Assembly: GCA_029964075.1 (NCBI GenBank)
Contig: CM057133.1
Location: forward strand, 13,416,699-13,480,698
Length of the DNA stretch: 64,000 nucleotides
Origin: Patiria pectinifera
Lineage: Eukaryota > Echinodermata > Asteroidea > Valvatida > Asterinidae
Direction of reading: 5' to 3'
Below the pieces are notes generated by a model. The model saw nothing but the letters and a program-made list of their open reading frames with translations, did no database searches and was not told where the DNA came from. Shown here piece after piece: positions 1 to 12,500 of this stretch. How positions within the stretch are numbered: position 1 is the first letter of the stretch; every line of letters starts with the position of its first letter. The position numbers and the translations under genes were made by a program.

Positions 1-115
1 GAACGCAAATGATGTTATTAATGGTGGGATTCATTGTGGTTTAACAAATTATATGTAACTCGGCAATGTACATTGTAAGTGGAAAGGCTACAGTCTATGT
101 ACTGTGTCAATAACC
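1..115 (+). repeat. Left copy of the unique block bordering the satellite
   Basis: This stretch is not satellite sequence. It closely matches 2485-2595: both contain an ACGCAAATG start, an ATTCAT(T/A)GTGGTTTAA segment, ATGTAACTC(G/A)GCAA, TACATTGTAAGTGGAAAG and ACAGTCTAT(G/T)TACTGTGT in the same order. It is therefore a second copy of the spacer that interrupts the array, which makes the array part of a larger duplicated unit. No coding potential is apparent. Confidence 0.8.
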
Positions 116-2286
116 CCTTACATTCCCAAAATGGTGTAAATTGGCCCAATTTGGAAAACAAATGCAAGGCTAACCCCTTACATTTAATAATTTCCACAAA
201 AAGTAAAATTTTGCCCAATTTTGATAAAAATGCAAGGCTTACCCCTTACATTTTATAATTTTCAAGAAAAGTCAAATTTCGCCCTATTTTGATAAAAATG
301 CAAGGCTAACCCCTTACATTTTTTAACTTCCAGAAAAAGTCAAATTTCGCCCAATTTTGATTAAAATGCAAGGCTAACCCTTTACATTTGTTAATTTTCC
401 AGAAAAAGTCAAATTTTGCCCAATTTTGACACAAATGCAAGGCTAACCCCTTACACTTAATAATTTCTACAAAAAGTCAAATTTTACCCAATTTTGATAA
501 AATGCAAGGCTTACCCCTTACATTTTATAATTTTCAGAAAAAAATCAAATTTTGCCAAATGTTGATTAAAATGCAAGGCTAACCCCTTACATTTAATAAT
601 TTCTACACAAAGTCAAATTTCGCCCTATTTTGATAAAAATGTAAGGCTAACCCCTTACATTATTTATTTTCCAGAAAACGTCAAATTTTGCCAAATTTTG
701 ATAAAAATGCAAGGCTAACCCCTTACATTCGTTAATTTCCAAAAAACGTCGAATTTTGCCCAATTGTGATAAAAATGCAAGGCTAACCCCTTACATTTTT
801 TATTTTCCAGAAAATGTCAAATTTTGCCCAATTTTGATAAAAATACAAGGCTACATTTGTTAATTTCCAGAAAAAGTCAAATTTTGCCCAATTTTGTTAA
901 AAATGCAAGGCTTACCCCTTAGATTTTTTGATTTCCAGAAAAAGTAAAATTTCGCCCTATTTTGATAAAAATAACCCCTCACATTATTTATTTTCCAGAA
1001 AACGTCAAATTTTGCCCAATTTTAATAAAAATGCAAGGCTAACCTCTTACATTTGTTAATTTCCAGAAAAAAAGTCAAATTGTGCCGAATTTTGAAAAAA
1101 ATGCAAGGCTTACCCCTTACATTTTTTATTTTCCAGAAAACGTCAAATTTTGCCCAATTTTGATAAAAATGCAAGGCTAACCCCTTACATTTTTTATTTT
1201 CCAGAAAACGTCAAATTTTTCCCAATTTTGATAAAAATGCAAGGCTAACCCCTTACATTTTTTATTTTCCAGAAAACGTCAAATTTTGCCCAATTTTGAT
1301 AAAAATGCAAGGCTAACCCCTTACATTTTTAATTTTGCCAGAAAACGTCAAATTTGGCCCAATTTTGATAAAAATGCAAGGCTAACCCCTTACATTTTTT
1401 TATTTTCCAAAAAAATTTCAAATTTTGCCCAATTTTGATAAAAATGCAAGGCTAACCCCTTACATTCGTTTATTTCCAGAAAACATCAAATTTTGCCCAA
1501 TTTTGATAAAAATGCAAGGCTAACCCCTTACATTATTTATTTTCCAGAAAACGTCAAATTTTGCCAAATTTTGATAAAAATGCAAGGCTAACCCCTTACA
1601 TTCGTTAATTTCCAAAAAACGTCGAATTTTGCCCAATTGTGATAAAAATGCAAGGCTAACCCCTTACATTTTTTATTTTCCAGAAAAAGTCAAATTTTGC
1701 CCAATTTTGAAAAAAATGCAAGGCTAACCCCTTACATTTTGAAATTTCCAGAAAAAAGTCAAATTTTGTCAAATTTTGATAAAAATGCAAGGCTAACCCC
1801 TTACATGCTTGATTTTCCAAAAAAAAGTCAAATTTTGCCCAATTTTGATAAAAATGCAAGGCTAACCCCTTACATTCGTTAATTTCCAAAAAACGTCGAA
1901 TTTTGCCCAATTGTGATAAAAATGCAAGGCTAACCCCTTACATTTTTTATTTTCCAGAAAACGTCAAATTTTGCCCAATTTTGATAAAAATGCAAGGCTA
2001 ACCCCTTACATTTTTAATTTTGCCAGAAAACGTCAAATTTTGCCCAATTTTGATAAAAATGCAAGGCTAACCCCTTACATTTTTTTATTTTCCAAAAAAA
2101 TGTCAAATTTTGCCCAATTTTGATAAAAATGCAAGGCTAACCCCTTACATTCGTTTATTTCCAGAAAACATCAAATTTTGCCCAATTTTGATAAAAATGC
2201 AAGGCTAACCCCTTACATTTTTGAATTTCCAAAACTAGGCAAAATTTGCCCAATTTTGATAAAAATACAAGGCTAACCCCTTACAT
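116..2286 (+). repeat. Satellite array 1, unit about 68 bp
   Basis: Roughly thirty head-to-tail diverged copies of a ~68-bp unit. Each unit carries GCAAGGCTAACCCCTTACAT, then a T-rich run ending in TTTCCAGAAAA, then GTCAAATTTTGCCCAATTTT and GATAAAAAT. The spacing of GCAAGGCTAA between neighbours (for example 1170 to 1238) is 68 bp. Open frames that cross this region on both strands are translations of the repeat (recurring CKGLALHF and ARLTPYI motifs) and are not genes. Variant units, such as the one with TTCGTTAATTTCC and GTCGAATTTTGCCC, recur near 729, 1600 and 1875, which shows local amplification of multi-unit blocks. Confidence 0.97.
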
Positions 2287-2593
2287 AAGAAAGAATACAA
2301 AAGTGCTCTTTAGAGGCAGGTTTTACATGCTTTATATCTTTTTTATTTGTACAATTTTACAAAGCACTTACAGTTTTCTCTACATTTCACAAATATTTAC
2401 TGTTAAAACAGCTCGTAAAATAAGTCATACACGAAGATTTCCATGTTATAATCATACACGTTTTTTCTTTTACAATTATGGTCATACAAACGCAAATGTT
2501 AATAAAACTGAGATTCATAGTGGTTTAAAATGACATGTAACTCAGCAAAGTACATTGTAAGTGGAAAGAAAGGGTACAGTCTATTTACTGTGT
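2287..2593 (+). repeat. Unique block interrupting the satellite
   Basis: About 300 bp of AT-rich non-satellite sequence between two arrays. Its right-hand 110 bp duplicates 1-115, so it is probably a spacer that is co-amplified with the satellite. A short plus-strand open frame across it begins in satellite sequence and shows no recognisable domain, so I do not call a gene. Confidence 0.8.
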
Positions 2594-4340
2594 ACATTTT
2601 GCCCAATTTTGAGAAAAATACAAGGCTAACCCCTTACATTTTAGAATTTGCAAAACTAGGCAAAATTTCCCAAATTTTGATAAAAATGCAAGGCTAACCC
2701 CTTAGATTTTTTTAATTTCTAGAAAATAGTCAAATTTTGCCCAATTTTGAGAAAAATGCAAGGCTAACCCCTGAAATTATTGAAAATCCAAAAAGGTGGA
2801 AGTTTGCTGAATTTTGATAAATATGCAAGGCTAACCCTTTACATTTCTGAATTTCCAAAAAGTCCAATTTTTCCCAATTTTGATAAAAATGTAAGGCTAA
2901 CCCCTTACATATGTTAATTTCCAGAAAAAAAGTCAAATTTTGCCGAATTTTGAAAAAAATGCAAGGCTTACCCCTTACATTTTTTATTTTCCAGAAAACG
3001 TCAAATTTTGCCCAATTTTGATAAAAATGCAAGGCAAACCCCTTACATTTTTTTATTTTCCAAAAAAATGTCAAATTTTGCCCAATTTTGATAAAAATGC
3101 AAGGCTAACCCCTTACATTCGTTTATTTCCAGAAAACATCAAATTTTGCCCAATTTTGATAAAAATGCAAGGCTAACCCCTTACATTTTTGAATTTCCAA
3201 AACTAGGCAAAATTTGCCCAATTTTGATAAAAATACAAGGCTAACCCCTTAGATTTTTTTAATTTCTAGAAAATAGTCAATTTTTGCCCAATTTTGAGAA
3301 AAATGCAAGGCTAACCCCTGAAATTATTGAAAATCCAAAAAGGTGGAAGTTTGCTGAATTTTGATAAATATGCAAGGTTAACCCTTTACATTTCTGAATT
3401 TCCAAAAAGTCCAATTTTTCCCAATTTTGATAAAAATGTAAGGCTAACCCCTTACATATGTTAATTTCTAGAAAAAGTCAAATTTTGCCCAATTTTGATA
3501 AAAATGCAAGGTTAACCCCTTACATATGTTAATTTCTAGAAAAAGTCAAATTTTGCCCAATTTTGAGAATACAAGGCTAACCCCTTACATATTTTTTCTA
3601 TTTCCAGAAAAAAGTCAAATTTTGCCCAATTTTGAGAATACAAGGCTAATCCCTTACATTTTATTATTTCAAGAAAAAGGCAAATTTTGCCCTTTTTAGA
3701 TAAAAATGCAAGGTTAACCCCTTACATTTTTATTTTCCAAAAATAGTCAAATTTTCTAGAATTTTGATAAAGATGCAAGGCTAACCCCTTACATTTTTTT
3801 ATTTTCCTAGAAAACATCCAATTTTGCCCAATTTGATAAAAATGCAAGGCTTACCCATTACATTTTATATTTTCCAGAAAAAGTCAAATTTTGCCCAATT
3901 TCAATAAAAATGCAAGGTTACCCCTTACACTTAGGCAATTTTCCTAGAAGGTGAACTTTTGCCAAAGTTTGATTAAAATGTAAGGTTAACCCCTTACATT
4001 TTTAAATTTCCAAAAAAAGTCAAATTTTCCCCAATTTTGAGAAGAATACAAGGCTAACCCCTTACATTTTATTAATTTCCAGAAAAAGTCAATTTTGCCC
4101 AATTTCGATAAAAATACATGGCTAACCCCTAACATTTTGGAATTTCCAAAAAAAGTCAAAATTTCCCCAGTTTTGATAAAAATGTAAGGCTAACCCCTTA
4201 CATTTTGTAGTTTTCGAAAAAAAAGACTTTTTTTTACCCAATTCTTGAATTGTGATTAAAAAAAACAACCCCCAACATTCTTTTTCCAAAAATAGTCAAA
4301 TTTTTAACAATTTTGATAAAAATGCAAGGTTTTACACAAG
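2594..4340 (+). repeat. Satellite array 2, with a ~547-bp higher-order duplication
   Basis: Continuation of the ~68-bp satellite with greater divergence. A multi-unit block containing the unusual variants CTGAAATTATTGAAAATCC, AAAGGTGGAAGTTTGCTGAA and CCAAAAAGTCCAATTTTTCC occurs at about 2703-2930 and again at about 3250-3475, a repeat period of about 547 bp (eight units). The units decay toward the right end, where the last recognisable GATAAAAATGCAAGG lies near 4314. Confidence 0.95.
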
Positions 4341-6095
4341 TTACTTAGAAACTTCTTTGCTAGTAAGTAGTAACCCGTGCATCGAGCATTGAGGCACCTT
4401 ATTGATCACGTTTTGCGCCTCATGCAGTGTTGTGAATATTTTAATTATAGAGAGTTACTCCTTGTAAAAGTATATTTAGTCTTGCCAACTGTGTAGGGTT
4501 GTAAAAAAACTTTGATATTTAGGAAAAAAGTGCACATGAAGGTAATGTGTACCTTCTGAAATTTTGTCCCGTCTTCTTAAATAATTAATGTTATAGTAAT
4601 TGTTTACGAATATTATTTGGCCAAGTTGTGAACTTGGTTTTGGTGGCCATCCACAGCTACTGATTGGGCATTTCATCTTTACAGTGTTAAATATCAGGTG
4701 CAGTATTTATATTGTATCTCCATTTATGAAATGAAATACTCTAGCTTTGGAAAAAGACTTCTGTTTTTGGTATGAAACATTTTTCTTCTCATGCAGCCTC
4801 CTGGACCAGCTGTAGAAAGTAGGCCCAATCTTTGAAGTTAAGGATTGTTGAATTGTGCCCCACTTTCCAAATATGAGACCAAACAAGGGCTAGTTTAAAC
4901 AAAATAAGACAATTGATTCATTGAATAACGAGGGTTTGGCAAATTGTCATATTTGTCCGATGATATAGGATGTCACCAATTGAATTGTGCCCAAGACCCT
5001 GGAGCTAGTAACCTAGGGAACAATAGTATCTTTGTGTAGAAACACAAAGCGGTCAGTGTTTTAACAGTGCTGCTTTTCCAAAGTGTACAATAATATATTA
5101 TTTGATGCTCTATTTTTAGCATTAAATGTACATCTAAAAGAGGGAGCCGAACGTTGCATGAGATGCGACCTGGACAATCATTCACATGATGAAAAGTTTC
5201 ATATTTTAGACCTGCTCCCACAAAACCTGGACCAAGTTGACAAACATGTAGGTTCTCAGGAATTTGAAAAATGCCAAAACCTAAAAAAAAAAAAGAAATT
5301 TGTCAAATTTGTCCCGTTTTGTGTGAGCATACAATACAAGATGAGCATTTTCCAGAGCTGGACTTATGTTTTCTTTTCTGTTTTTCAAGTCGTAAATTTG
5401 TAAGAAGCACTGACTTTTTTTTGTCCTGTCCCTCTTCACCTAACTTTTTTTCAGAGTAGCCCTACATTTGTACATGTACCCGCAATTAAACAGTAATTCA
5501 TACTAAAGACAATGAAAGCACATGTTACAATAAAGTGCCTTTAAATTGAAATACATTTTTCTTTTTGTGTGAAGTGTTTTCCGAGACACCAGTTTACGTC
5601 TTGGGCTGCCGTCCGAGTCCATCCCCCTTGATACTTTCAAAATATTGGAAATTGTTGCATGCACCTTTTTCCAGGCCACATCGTTTGAACAGTTTATGTT
5701 AAAGTCATGCATGAAATATGCATACATCTTTGAGAAGGTCTTGAATTAGAACCTAGTTTGATGTGGAGATGCTCAACTACAGTCTCGGACTCTTTCTAAA
5801 CTATCAACATTTACAACAATAAATAATGCAATCTTCAGAAACGAGCATTCATAAGAATCGGCCATTCACCTTGGAAATGCTTAGCAATATTTACCCTTTT
5901 CGATATCTTGATACGAGATTAATAATAGTTTGTGTTAACACGACTAACCTGCTAAAACACAGCCTTTTGCTTTGTACAAGGTGATAAAAAAAGGAATTAA
6001 AATGTACAAAAACACAAACACAAAAACTATCAACACCCCTCTCCCCCCCCCCCCAAAAAAAAACCCAATTAGTCTGCCACAGAGTGTGCAGTACA
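4341..6095. other. Intergenic stretch without a supported gene
   Basis: AT-rich sequence between the satellite and the 3' end of the minus-strand gene. A plus-strand open stretch at about 5115-5235 reads cysteine- and acid-rich, but it breaks into another frame at an A-run near 5283 and has no clear donor site. I see no repeat family or RNA gene here apart from homopolymer runs around 6045-6065. Confidence 0.5.
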
Positions 6096-6101
6096 TTTAA
6101 T
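6096..6101 (-). other. Possible polyadenylation signal (ATTAAA) of the main gene
   Basis: On the minus strand this reads ATTAAA, the commonest variant of AATAAA. It lies about 410 nt after the stop codon of the secreted-protein gene. I found no canonical AATAAA on that strand between the stop and this point. The call rests only on motif and position. Confidence 0.25.
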
Positions 6102-6512
6102 TGGTACTCGTTATTTCAACAGTATGACTACTCCATGTAAGGGATGCAACTTTGTAAAACACATTTTTTTTTTTACAAAAACAAAGTTTTGAGTCGTTTG
6201 AATGGGAATTTAAGTCTGAAAATTGGGTGTGAACCTCCATCCCTTACGATTCCCTATCTTTTGTGTCACTACGTCTTCAATAACGTACCTTAGGCAACAG
6301 AATCACAACGCTAGTTTATATATACAACAAATAGTTCCTTTACATTCTTCCACAAAATGCGAATACGGCAAAGAAGTATTTAGAATACAACAGGGTGCAC
6401 AACAACAACTAAATTATATCAAATATAGACAGTTTTCTTTTCTCTCATACACACTAAATCTCTTTGTACAGAAGGTGATTGTGGTGTCCACGTGTTCAGA
6501 AGGGAGATGTCT

Positions 6513-6565
6513 CTACCGCAACGTGTCGAAGAGTTGTTCCTTGAAGTCATTGTAAGGTGGCAGAA
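6513..6565 (-). CDS. Exon 11: C-terminal tail and stop codon
   Basis: Residues 539-554 (LPPYNDFKEQLFDTLR) followed by TAG. The acceptor has an excellent tract, CTTTTTTCCCTCTCCCTAG|TT, and is in phase 1 as exon 10 requires. Joining it makes the full coding sequence an exact multiple of three. The tail is amphipathic and charged and has no membrane anchor, which supports secretion. The exon is short, so an additional symmetric phase-1 exon between 7719 and 6566 is possible, though I saw none. Confidence 0.75.
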
Positions 6566-9500
6566 CTAGGGAGAGGGAAAAAAGTTACAAGAATTTGTTT
6601 AAAAGGAATATGATCAATACTCTCTTGAACAAAAGTCATTTACGGACGCTAAACTCGTCATTTTTTTCAATTTTCAAGGGCATTCTAATACAGTCGAGTC
6701 TCGTTAATACAAACTCGTTTGGACCTAGCCAAATTGTTTGTTATTTCAGAATTTTGTATTAAGAGGAAAATCAGTCCCATTCATTGTGCACATAAATGCA
6801 CTGTCGAGACCAAGGCTTTATGTTTTTTAAAACCAGAATTTTGCATTAACAGTGTTTGTACTAACGAGATTTGACTGTATACCCCAAAACTGATACTTAT
6901 TGGAATTAGGAACAGGACACTTTTATTTCATTATTCCAAACTTCATTAATCTAATTTTACAGTTGAACAAAGATATTGACTAGAGATGGGTTTGAAACTG
7001 CCACCTCCAGATTACCGTTCCGGTGCTCTACTTACTGAGCTATCCAGCCCTATGTTGGTGGCTCCCCATTTTGTCAATGTCTTTGTACAAGGGGTGCTAG
7101 TTGCAAGCCAAAAATTAGTTTATTATTTTTTTTCCATTTGATGTCTTATTGTAAAGCTCATAACTTGCTTGCTGTTGTAAATTAGTCATTTAAATGGAAA
7201 TTATTTTTCAGGGTGCAGCACTTTGCAGGTTCTTTGATAAATTTTGAATGTATGCATGTACATTAGAGAATTCCGTACATGGCCCTTTGCACAATTCCCC
7301 CTGGCACGAGGCCAGAACGGAGTCAATGATATTTTTGAGGCCATGTGGCCTTGTTGATTATGATGCATACTTGACGAAAACATCTTACGAATTCAGGAAA
7401 CGCTGGCCTTAAGGGATCACAGAAATGCTAAAAAAGGAATCATGGTTTTAGATCAGTTAAATTCTCAGTCTGGATTCCTTGCATACTGACAATTTATACT
7501 TCGCCAGCCCAACATTTTACAAGAAATTTCCCACAGCACTTTGGGTTTAATTTGAATCAACATAAACATGAAAGGCAACTAAAGATTTTCCTTTCTTTTC
7601 AAGGTGGGGGGGGGGCCTTAGGGGAGGGGCTTGGGGCTGGGGGGGGGGGGGCTTCTGCATGGCTCATGACTGAAAAGTTGAGAGCATCAACACACAAGGT
7701 ACATCTACTGCAAGCTTACCATGTTGGCAATACCGCCCTCTTGTGGTAGCTGGGCAAAAACAACCCCCATGTTCACATTTTCCTCCGTGCATACAGATTC
7801 GTCTGCAAATTCCTGGGGAAAAAAAACCCAAACAAACAGGGCACGATTAATTACGGTATCTAAACTTGACAAGAAAAGTTCTTCATACCAAAATGACTTT
7901 CTCAACTGCAAACCGTTAGCAGCCACTAAAGTAACAAGTTTTAAAGTCAACTGCAGAGCTGATATTCTGTCATAAAAGAAAAGTTAATTTCGAAGTTTAT
8001 TTTTAAAGTTAATTAAAGCGCCAAAGTTAATTTCGCAGTTTATTTTTGAAGTTAATTAAAGCGCCAAACCAATGTCAAAATCCAGGAGATCCAGGAATTT
8101 GGAAAGTCATCTGCAAAAGCAAGGCATATTTTCTAAACAGCAAAACTTCTTTGAATCAATTTACAATCTATCCCCACCCCCTTAAAGAAACCACAAATAT
8201 TCTTGAAAAAAAATTGTTTTGTTACTTTTATAGGACACAATCTCAGTTTCACTGGCAAAAAAAATAGCACAAGCTGAAGGTGAGTCACAGATTACGGAAC
8301 AAAACCCTCCTCAGTTTCGGGTTACGGCGACAGACGTCATCCGTGACCCTCCTTCCTTGCCATCCAGACCCCGCCCCTATCAATGACGGGCACCTAGACT
8401 CCCCCGGGGATACAATCTGGTAACCAAACCACAACCCGGGCATAGCACCAGCTGTAAGGCATCCCTCTAACACAACACTAACTCCAACACTGAAACTTTC
8501 TTGGGAAAATTCAACCGGAATGCGATTTGGGACATTTCGGGATCTCCCGTCTAGACGTGCCATAAAACAGGATATATTACTTAGCAAGACAAATATAACT
8601 GCCATTTTTTTGCACAATATTTACAGCGCTTGGGGAATACCCGGCATGTATTTCGATGTGATACATTTGTCTGCCCAAATGCCGTTCAGCTGTCTTTTAT
8701 CATCACAGCTGTTCTGCTGCGACCGTTCTTGGATAAAGAGTATCTAAAGAATTCACACTTCTTAAAAGATCAGCCTCCAAGCTGCTTCCCACAAAAATTG
8801 CTAAGAATAATATTGTTAAGCCAAATAATTTGCTTACCAACTGGTAATAAATTTGCAAACCCAATCAGTTTAGAAGTGCCATGAAATTGCATCCAGAACA
8901 CTTCAGCTCAGCAACAACGCTTAGCAAAAGGAGCACATAATCAATTCGTCCTTGACTTTTGTTCTTGTAACGAAGAATCAAGGAATATCAGAGATGCCAC
9001 CAATATATCAATAAAAAAAAAAAAACCTACCCTTCCCCCATTTCAAAAATGTGTTCTGGATGTTTCAGACCAAATCCAGCACTTTTAATTTGTCACATTG
9101 AAAAAAAAATACACAGAATTCAGGTTAAAACCTGAAAAGCGGCATCTCTGATTAGGATAGACGATCAATTTCTTAAGAAAAGCTATAAATTCTCTTCTTC
9201 TTTTTTCCGCCATCCCCAGTCTAACTAAATAGAGCCTGGTTCATACTTGATGCTTATTTTCAATTGAAATGAATGTAAGCCGGTTCGGAATTCCAACTGG
9301 GCATGTGGGAATCAAGTTTTGACAATTTTCCTTTCGGGCTTAACAACTCGCTGTATGAGCGCAAAATCACAGCGGGTACCAGCAAAAATGAAAGAAATTG
9401 TCTTGTTCTGAAGTAAGCACAAAATATCAAAAAGTTTGGACAGCGAAGTGTTTTTTCGTGTTTTTTCGTGTTACTAAAGTTGCCATCATAATTTTGATTG

Positions 9501-12500
9501 GGTGAAATATTGCAGAATGCGGAATCAAAGCACGTACCCAGACGAAGATCCCAAGGGGGGGGGGGCGGGGTGTGGGGGGTGGGGGAGGGTTGAAACACCC
9601 CCGCTCTGACACCCCCCAAAAAACAAATTATATCAATTATAGTAATAATAGTTTACCAATAAGTCCGCCTGTCCGCAACAATCAGACATTAAAAAAATCT
9701 GACGGGCCTGACCATCCCTCCCCCCCCCCTTAAAAAAATCCTGGATCTGCCCCTGGTACCTAAACTTGTGTGTATTTATCTGCCACATTTATCCCAAACT
9801 AAAAAACGTTGAATCTTATTATGCATACATGTATGTGCAGTTAGAATATCGATTTGGTCTATATCCTAATGTAACCGCACTAAGATTAACGAAGAACCAC
9901 AAAAATGAAACTATCATTGTTGCCGTCGTGAAATTCAATTTCCTTCGACACTTGACATGAAGGATGAATCAACCCTACGACTGCAAAGTCCAAGGCTACC
10001 CACCTGTGAACCTTGATTTGCTTTTTCCCATGAGCCGGCTGGAGGATCCGCACAGGCCGTCGTCGCTGAACTTGAGGCAACTGCAGACCCCTGGCCTGAT
10101 GCACACGCTGCCCACGGCACACGCTGGCTCACACATGGCTGTGTAGGTAGAAGGAAAAAAACAAATATCAGCGACTGTTCATTTTTGCTCTGTAAAAAGT
10201 ACTTGAATCTAAAATTATTAGAGTGCTTTTCACTGTAAATCATCTAGTCCTCAGATTCACTCTTTGAAAATTAGAGATTGTGACATCTTCAAAAGGTGTA
10301 ATGGTAACTAAAGTTGGGGGACATCAGAAAGACTTAATTTTCAAATAGTTGGGGATGCCCCTATTTTACTAACATCTGATACAAGATAGCGAAAACTGCA
10401 CAAAGCCCTTTCCATGGCAAACTTTTGATGATGCTTACTGGAACATGTGGGACTTTACAGGCCTGCAACTGGGAAGTCACAAAAAAAGAGGAAATTCAAA
10501 TCTTTTCCAGACTTTGTACAGTGTTTTTCTATTTTAATGGCACACATTGGAAGTGAAAAAAGAGGAAATCAGCTGATCCGAGGAAAAGTTGCATGCCTGA
10601 CTTTATTTTAATCATCAATCTCTAACTATTCATGTTTTCACGTTACACGTCTATCCTAAAAAAAATAACTGAAACATAATTTGTACTTGGTTGAGTATGG
10701 ATACTTACGGATCTTACAGAGGGCGCCCTTGTAGCCTCGTGGGCACCGGCATCTTCCTCCGCCGATGCAAATGCCGCCGTTCTCGCACTTCTCGCGGCAG
10801 AAAGGCTCACCTGCAATGGAAGGATTCATTTACGGGTTACATAATGACAGAGCTGTTTGCCCCTGATGACTTTTGTTTTGCTTCGGTCGTTAGAAGAAAC
10901 AAGCAAAGCAGTGGCGGCTGGTACCAACCTTCCAAAAGGAGGTGCTCTTCAAAACTGACCGTTATTATGTATGCTGGGAAGTATATGCCAATTTTCATGC
11001 CGCATTGTTATGGTTTGGAGTTTGGTTTTCTTCTTTTTTTGTTCACGTCAGAACTCAATAACCATTTATGGAAATAGTTACTGAAACAATATCTTGCAAA
11101 AAATCCACCATGGGGTAAGGCCCCCTCTGGATACACCACTGAATCCATTGCAAACAAGATGCGGACTAACTAAATTTGGTAAAATGGGGGCACTTTTTGA
11201 AAAAGCCAGTTTTTCCAACGCAGGTCAGCCGACCAGCGTTGGAAATTGATACAAAATTATCACTTTTCTTGAAAATGACAGCACACAAAGTGCCATGATT
11301 TAACAGGATGCTTTAGACTGTCATTCACTAACAGTCCAGTAAGGTATTTCATAATAATTTGGTAGTTTTGCCTTTTGGTGTTTGAAAATATTGTATATTC
11401 CCATTTAGATTGACCTGGACTAAACGTGCAGGAGATTTACCTGCATGGAGTGATATGGTCCACTGGGGCCACTATCTGGGGTGCAGTGAAATAAGCCATG
11501 GGTTAATGGAGCTTAAACGGTCGGTCAAAATGGTCAAAAGTGCCATGACGAGTAGGGGAGCGGAAAACTGTCGCATCACTCGTCACATAACTTTGACCGC
11601 TTCCTTCCCTCAAACTGACCGTCAAAAATGTCATTGACAGCCAGGACAAATGTGGGGATATTGCTTGGGCCAGTATCTTTCCGTTCTGGCCTTAAGGGAG
11701 AAAATAGACAAAAATTGATGGAACTTCCCTTTTGAAAGGGCAGACCCATCACTTCTCTCAACTTTCGCATTCAACTTGGAAGGCACAATGGAAATTTGAA
11801 ACGTCTTTTGACAGTTGGAGATTTTGATAGTTATTATTGTAAGCGGCTTAGGTTGAGTCAGATTGGGAAGTTCTGTGGTAAAATCGTCTTACAAACTGAA
11901 GGAGGCTGAAGTCACAAGAAAAGCTCCTTACAATACAGTTAGAAGCTATTACTTATGGACATTATGGTTCTTTTTAAAATCCACCACTCTCACTCTCTAT
12001 GGCTTCCGTGCAACGAGTATCTCCTAAACGGTGGGGATGGGGGGCATAAACCTGGTGTAGCAGCCATCTTAGATGGCAATGCCTTTGTTTTGCTAAGATA
12101 TGAACGAGTGAACCTTAAAGGTAAAGGGGATGAACCTGTGTTCACAGGAATGGAGTGCCCATCTCTCTTTCGAACCGATTGGGCCAGACTCAATGTAATG
12201 TTGCTGCTGTGGGGGGATCGCCACGCCTCCTCCACAGCGAGTCTGTTACCTTCCCAGCATTTAATAATGCCGGTACCCATTTAACACCTGGGTTGAGAGG
12301 AGTAATTGAGGTAAAGCACCTTACTCAAGGGCACAACACGCATGGCCACGGTCGGGCTCGAACCCACAATCCCATGATCATGGGGCCTGTGCTCTATCAC
12401 TAGACCACACGTGCCCACACATTTACAAAATATGCCCTCTAAAATGGCGGCTAGTCTATGCATAAGGTCTATGATGGTCTGTCCCCCCACATCCCCTTAA

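Larger units (their letters stand above)
6566..7719 (-). other. Intron 10
   Basis: The 1154-bp last intron. It contains the 190-bp MITE (6691-6880) and the SINE at 6940-7110. The remainder, 7110-7719, shows long G runs near 7606-7652 and nothing else I can assign. Confidence 0.75.
7813..10003 (-). other. Intron 9
   Basis: This 2191-bp intron holds the 43-bp duplication, a distinctly GC-richer block at about 8285-8560 that may be a fragment of a retroelement (no family recognised), low-complexity G runs near 9557-9590, and the fragment at 9664-9756 that is related to 24708-24803. Confidence 0.7.

Noticed and set aside
1656..3176. Several open frames on both strands in the satellite
   Set aside because: They translate the ~68-bp repeat (CKGLALHF and ARLTPYI reappear in each unit) and have no independent coding signal.
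5115..5459. Plus-strand Cys- and acid-rich open stretch in two frames
   Set aside because: It needs a frameshift at an A-run to stay open, has only a weak donor, and no domain is recognised. It could be a pseudogene fragment, but I cannot support it.
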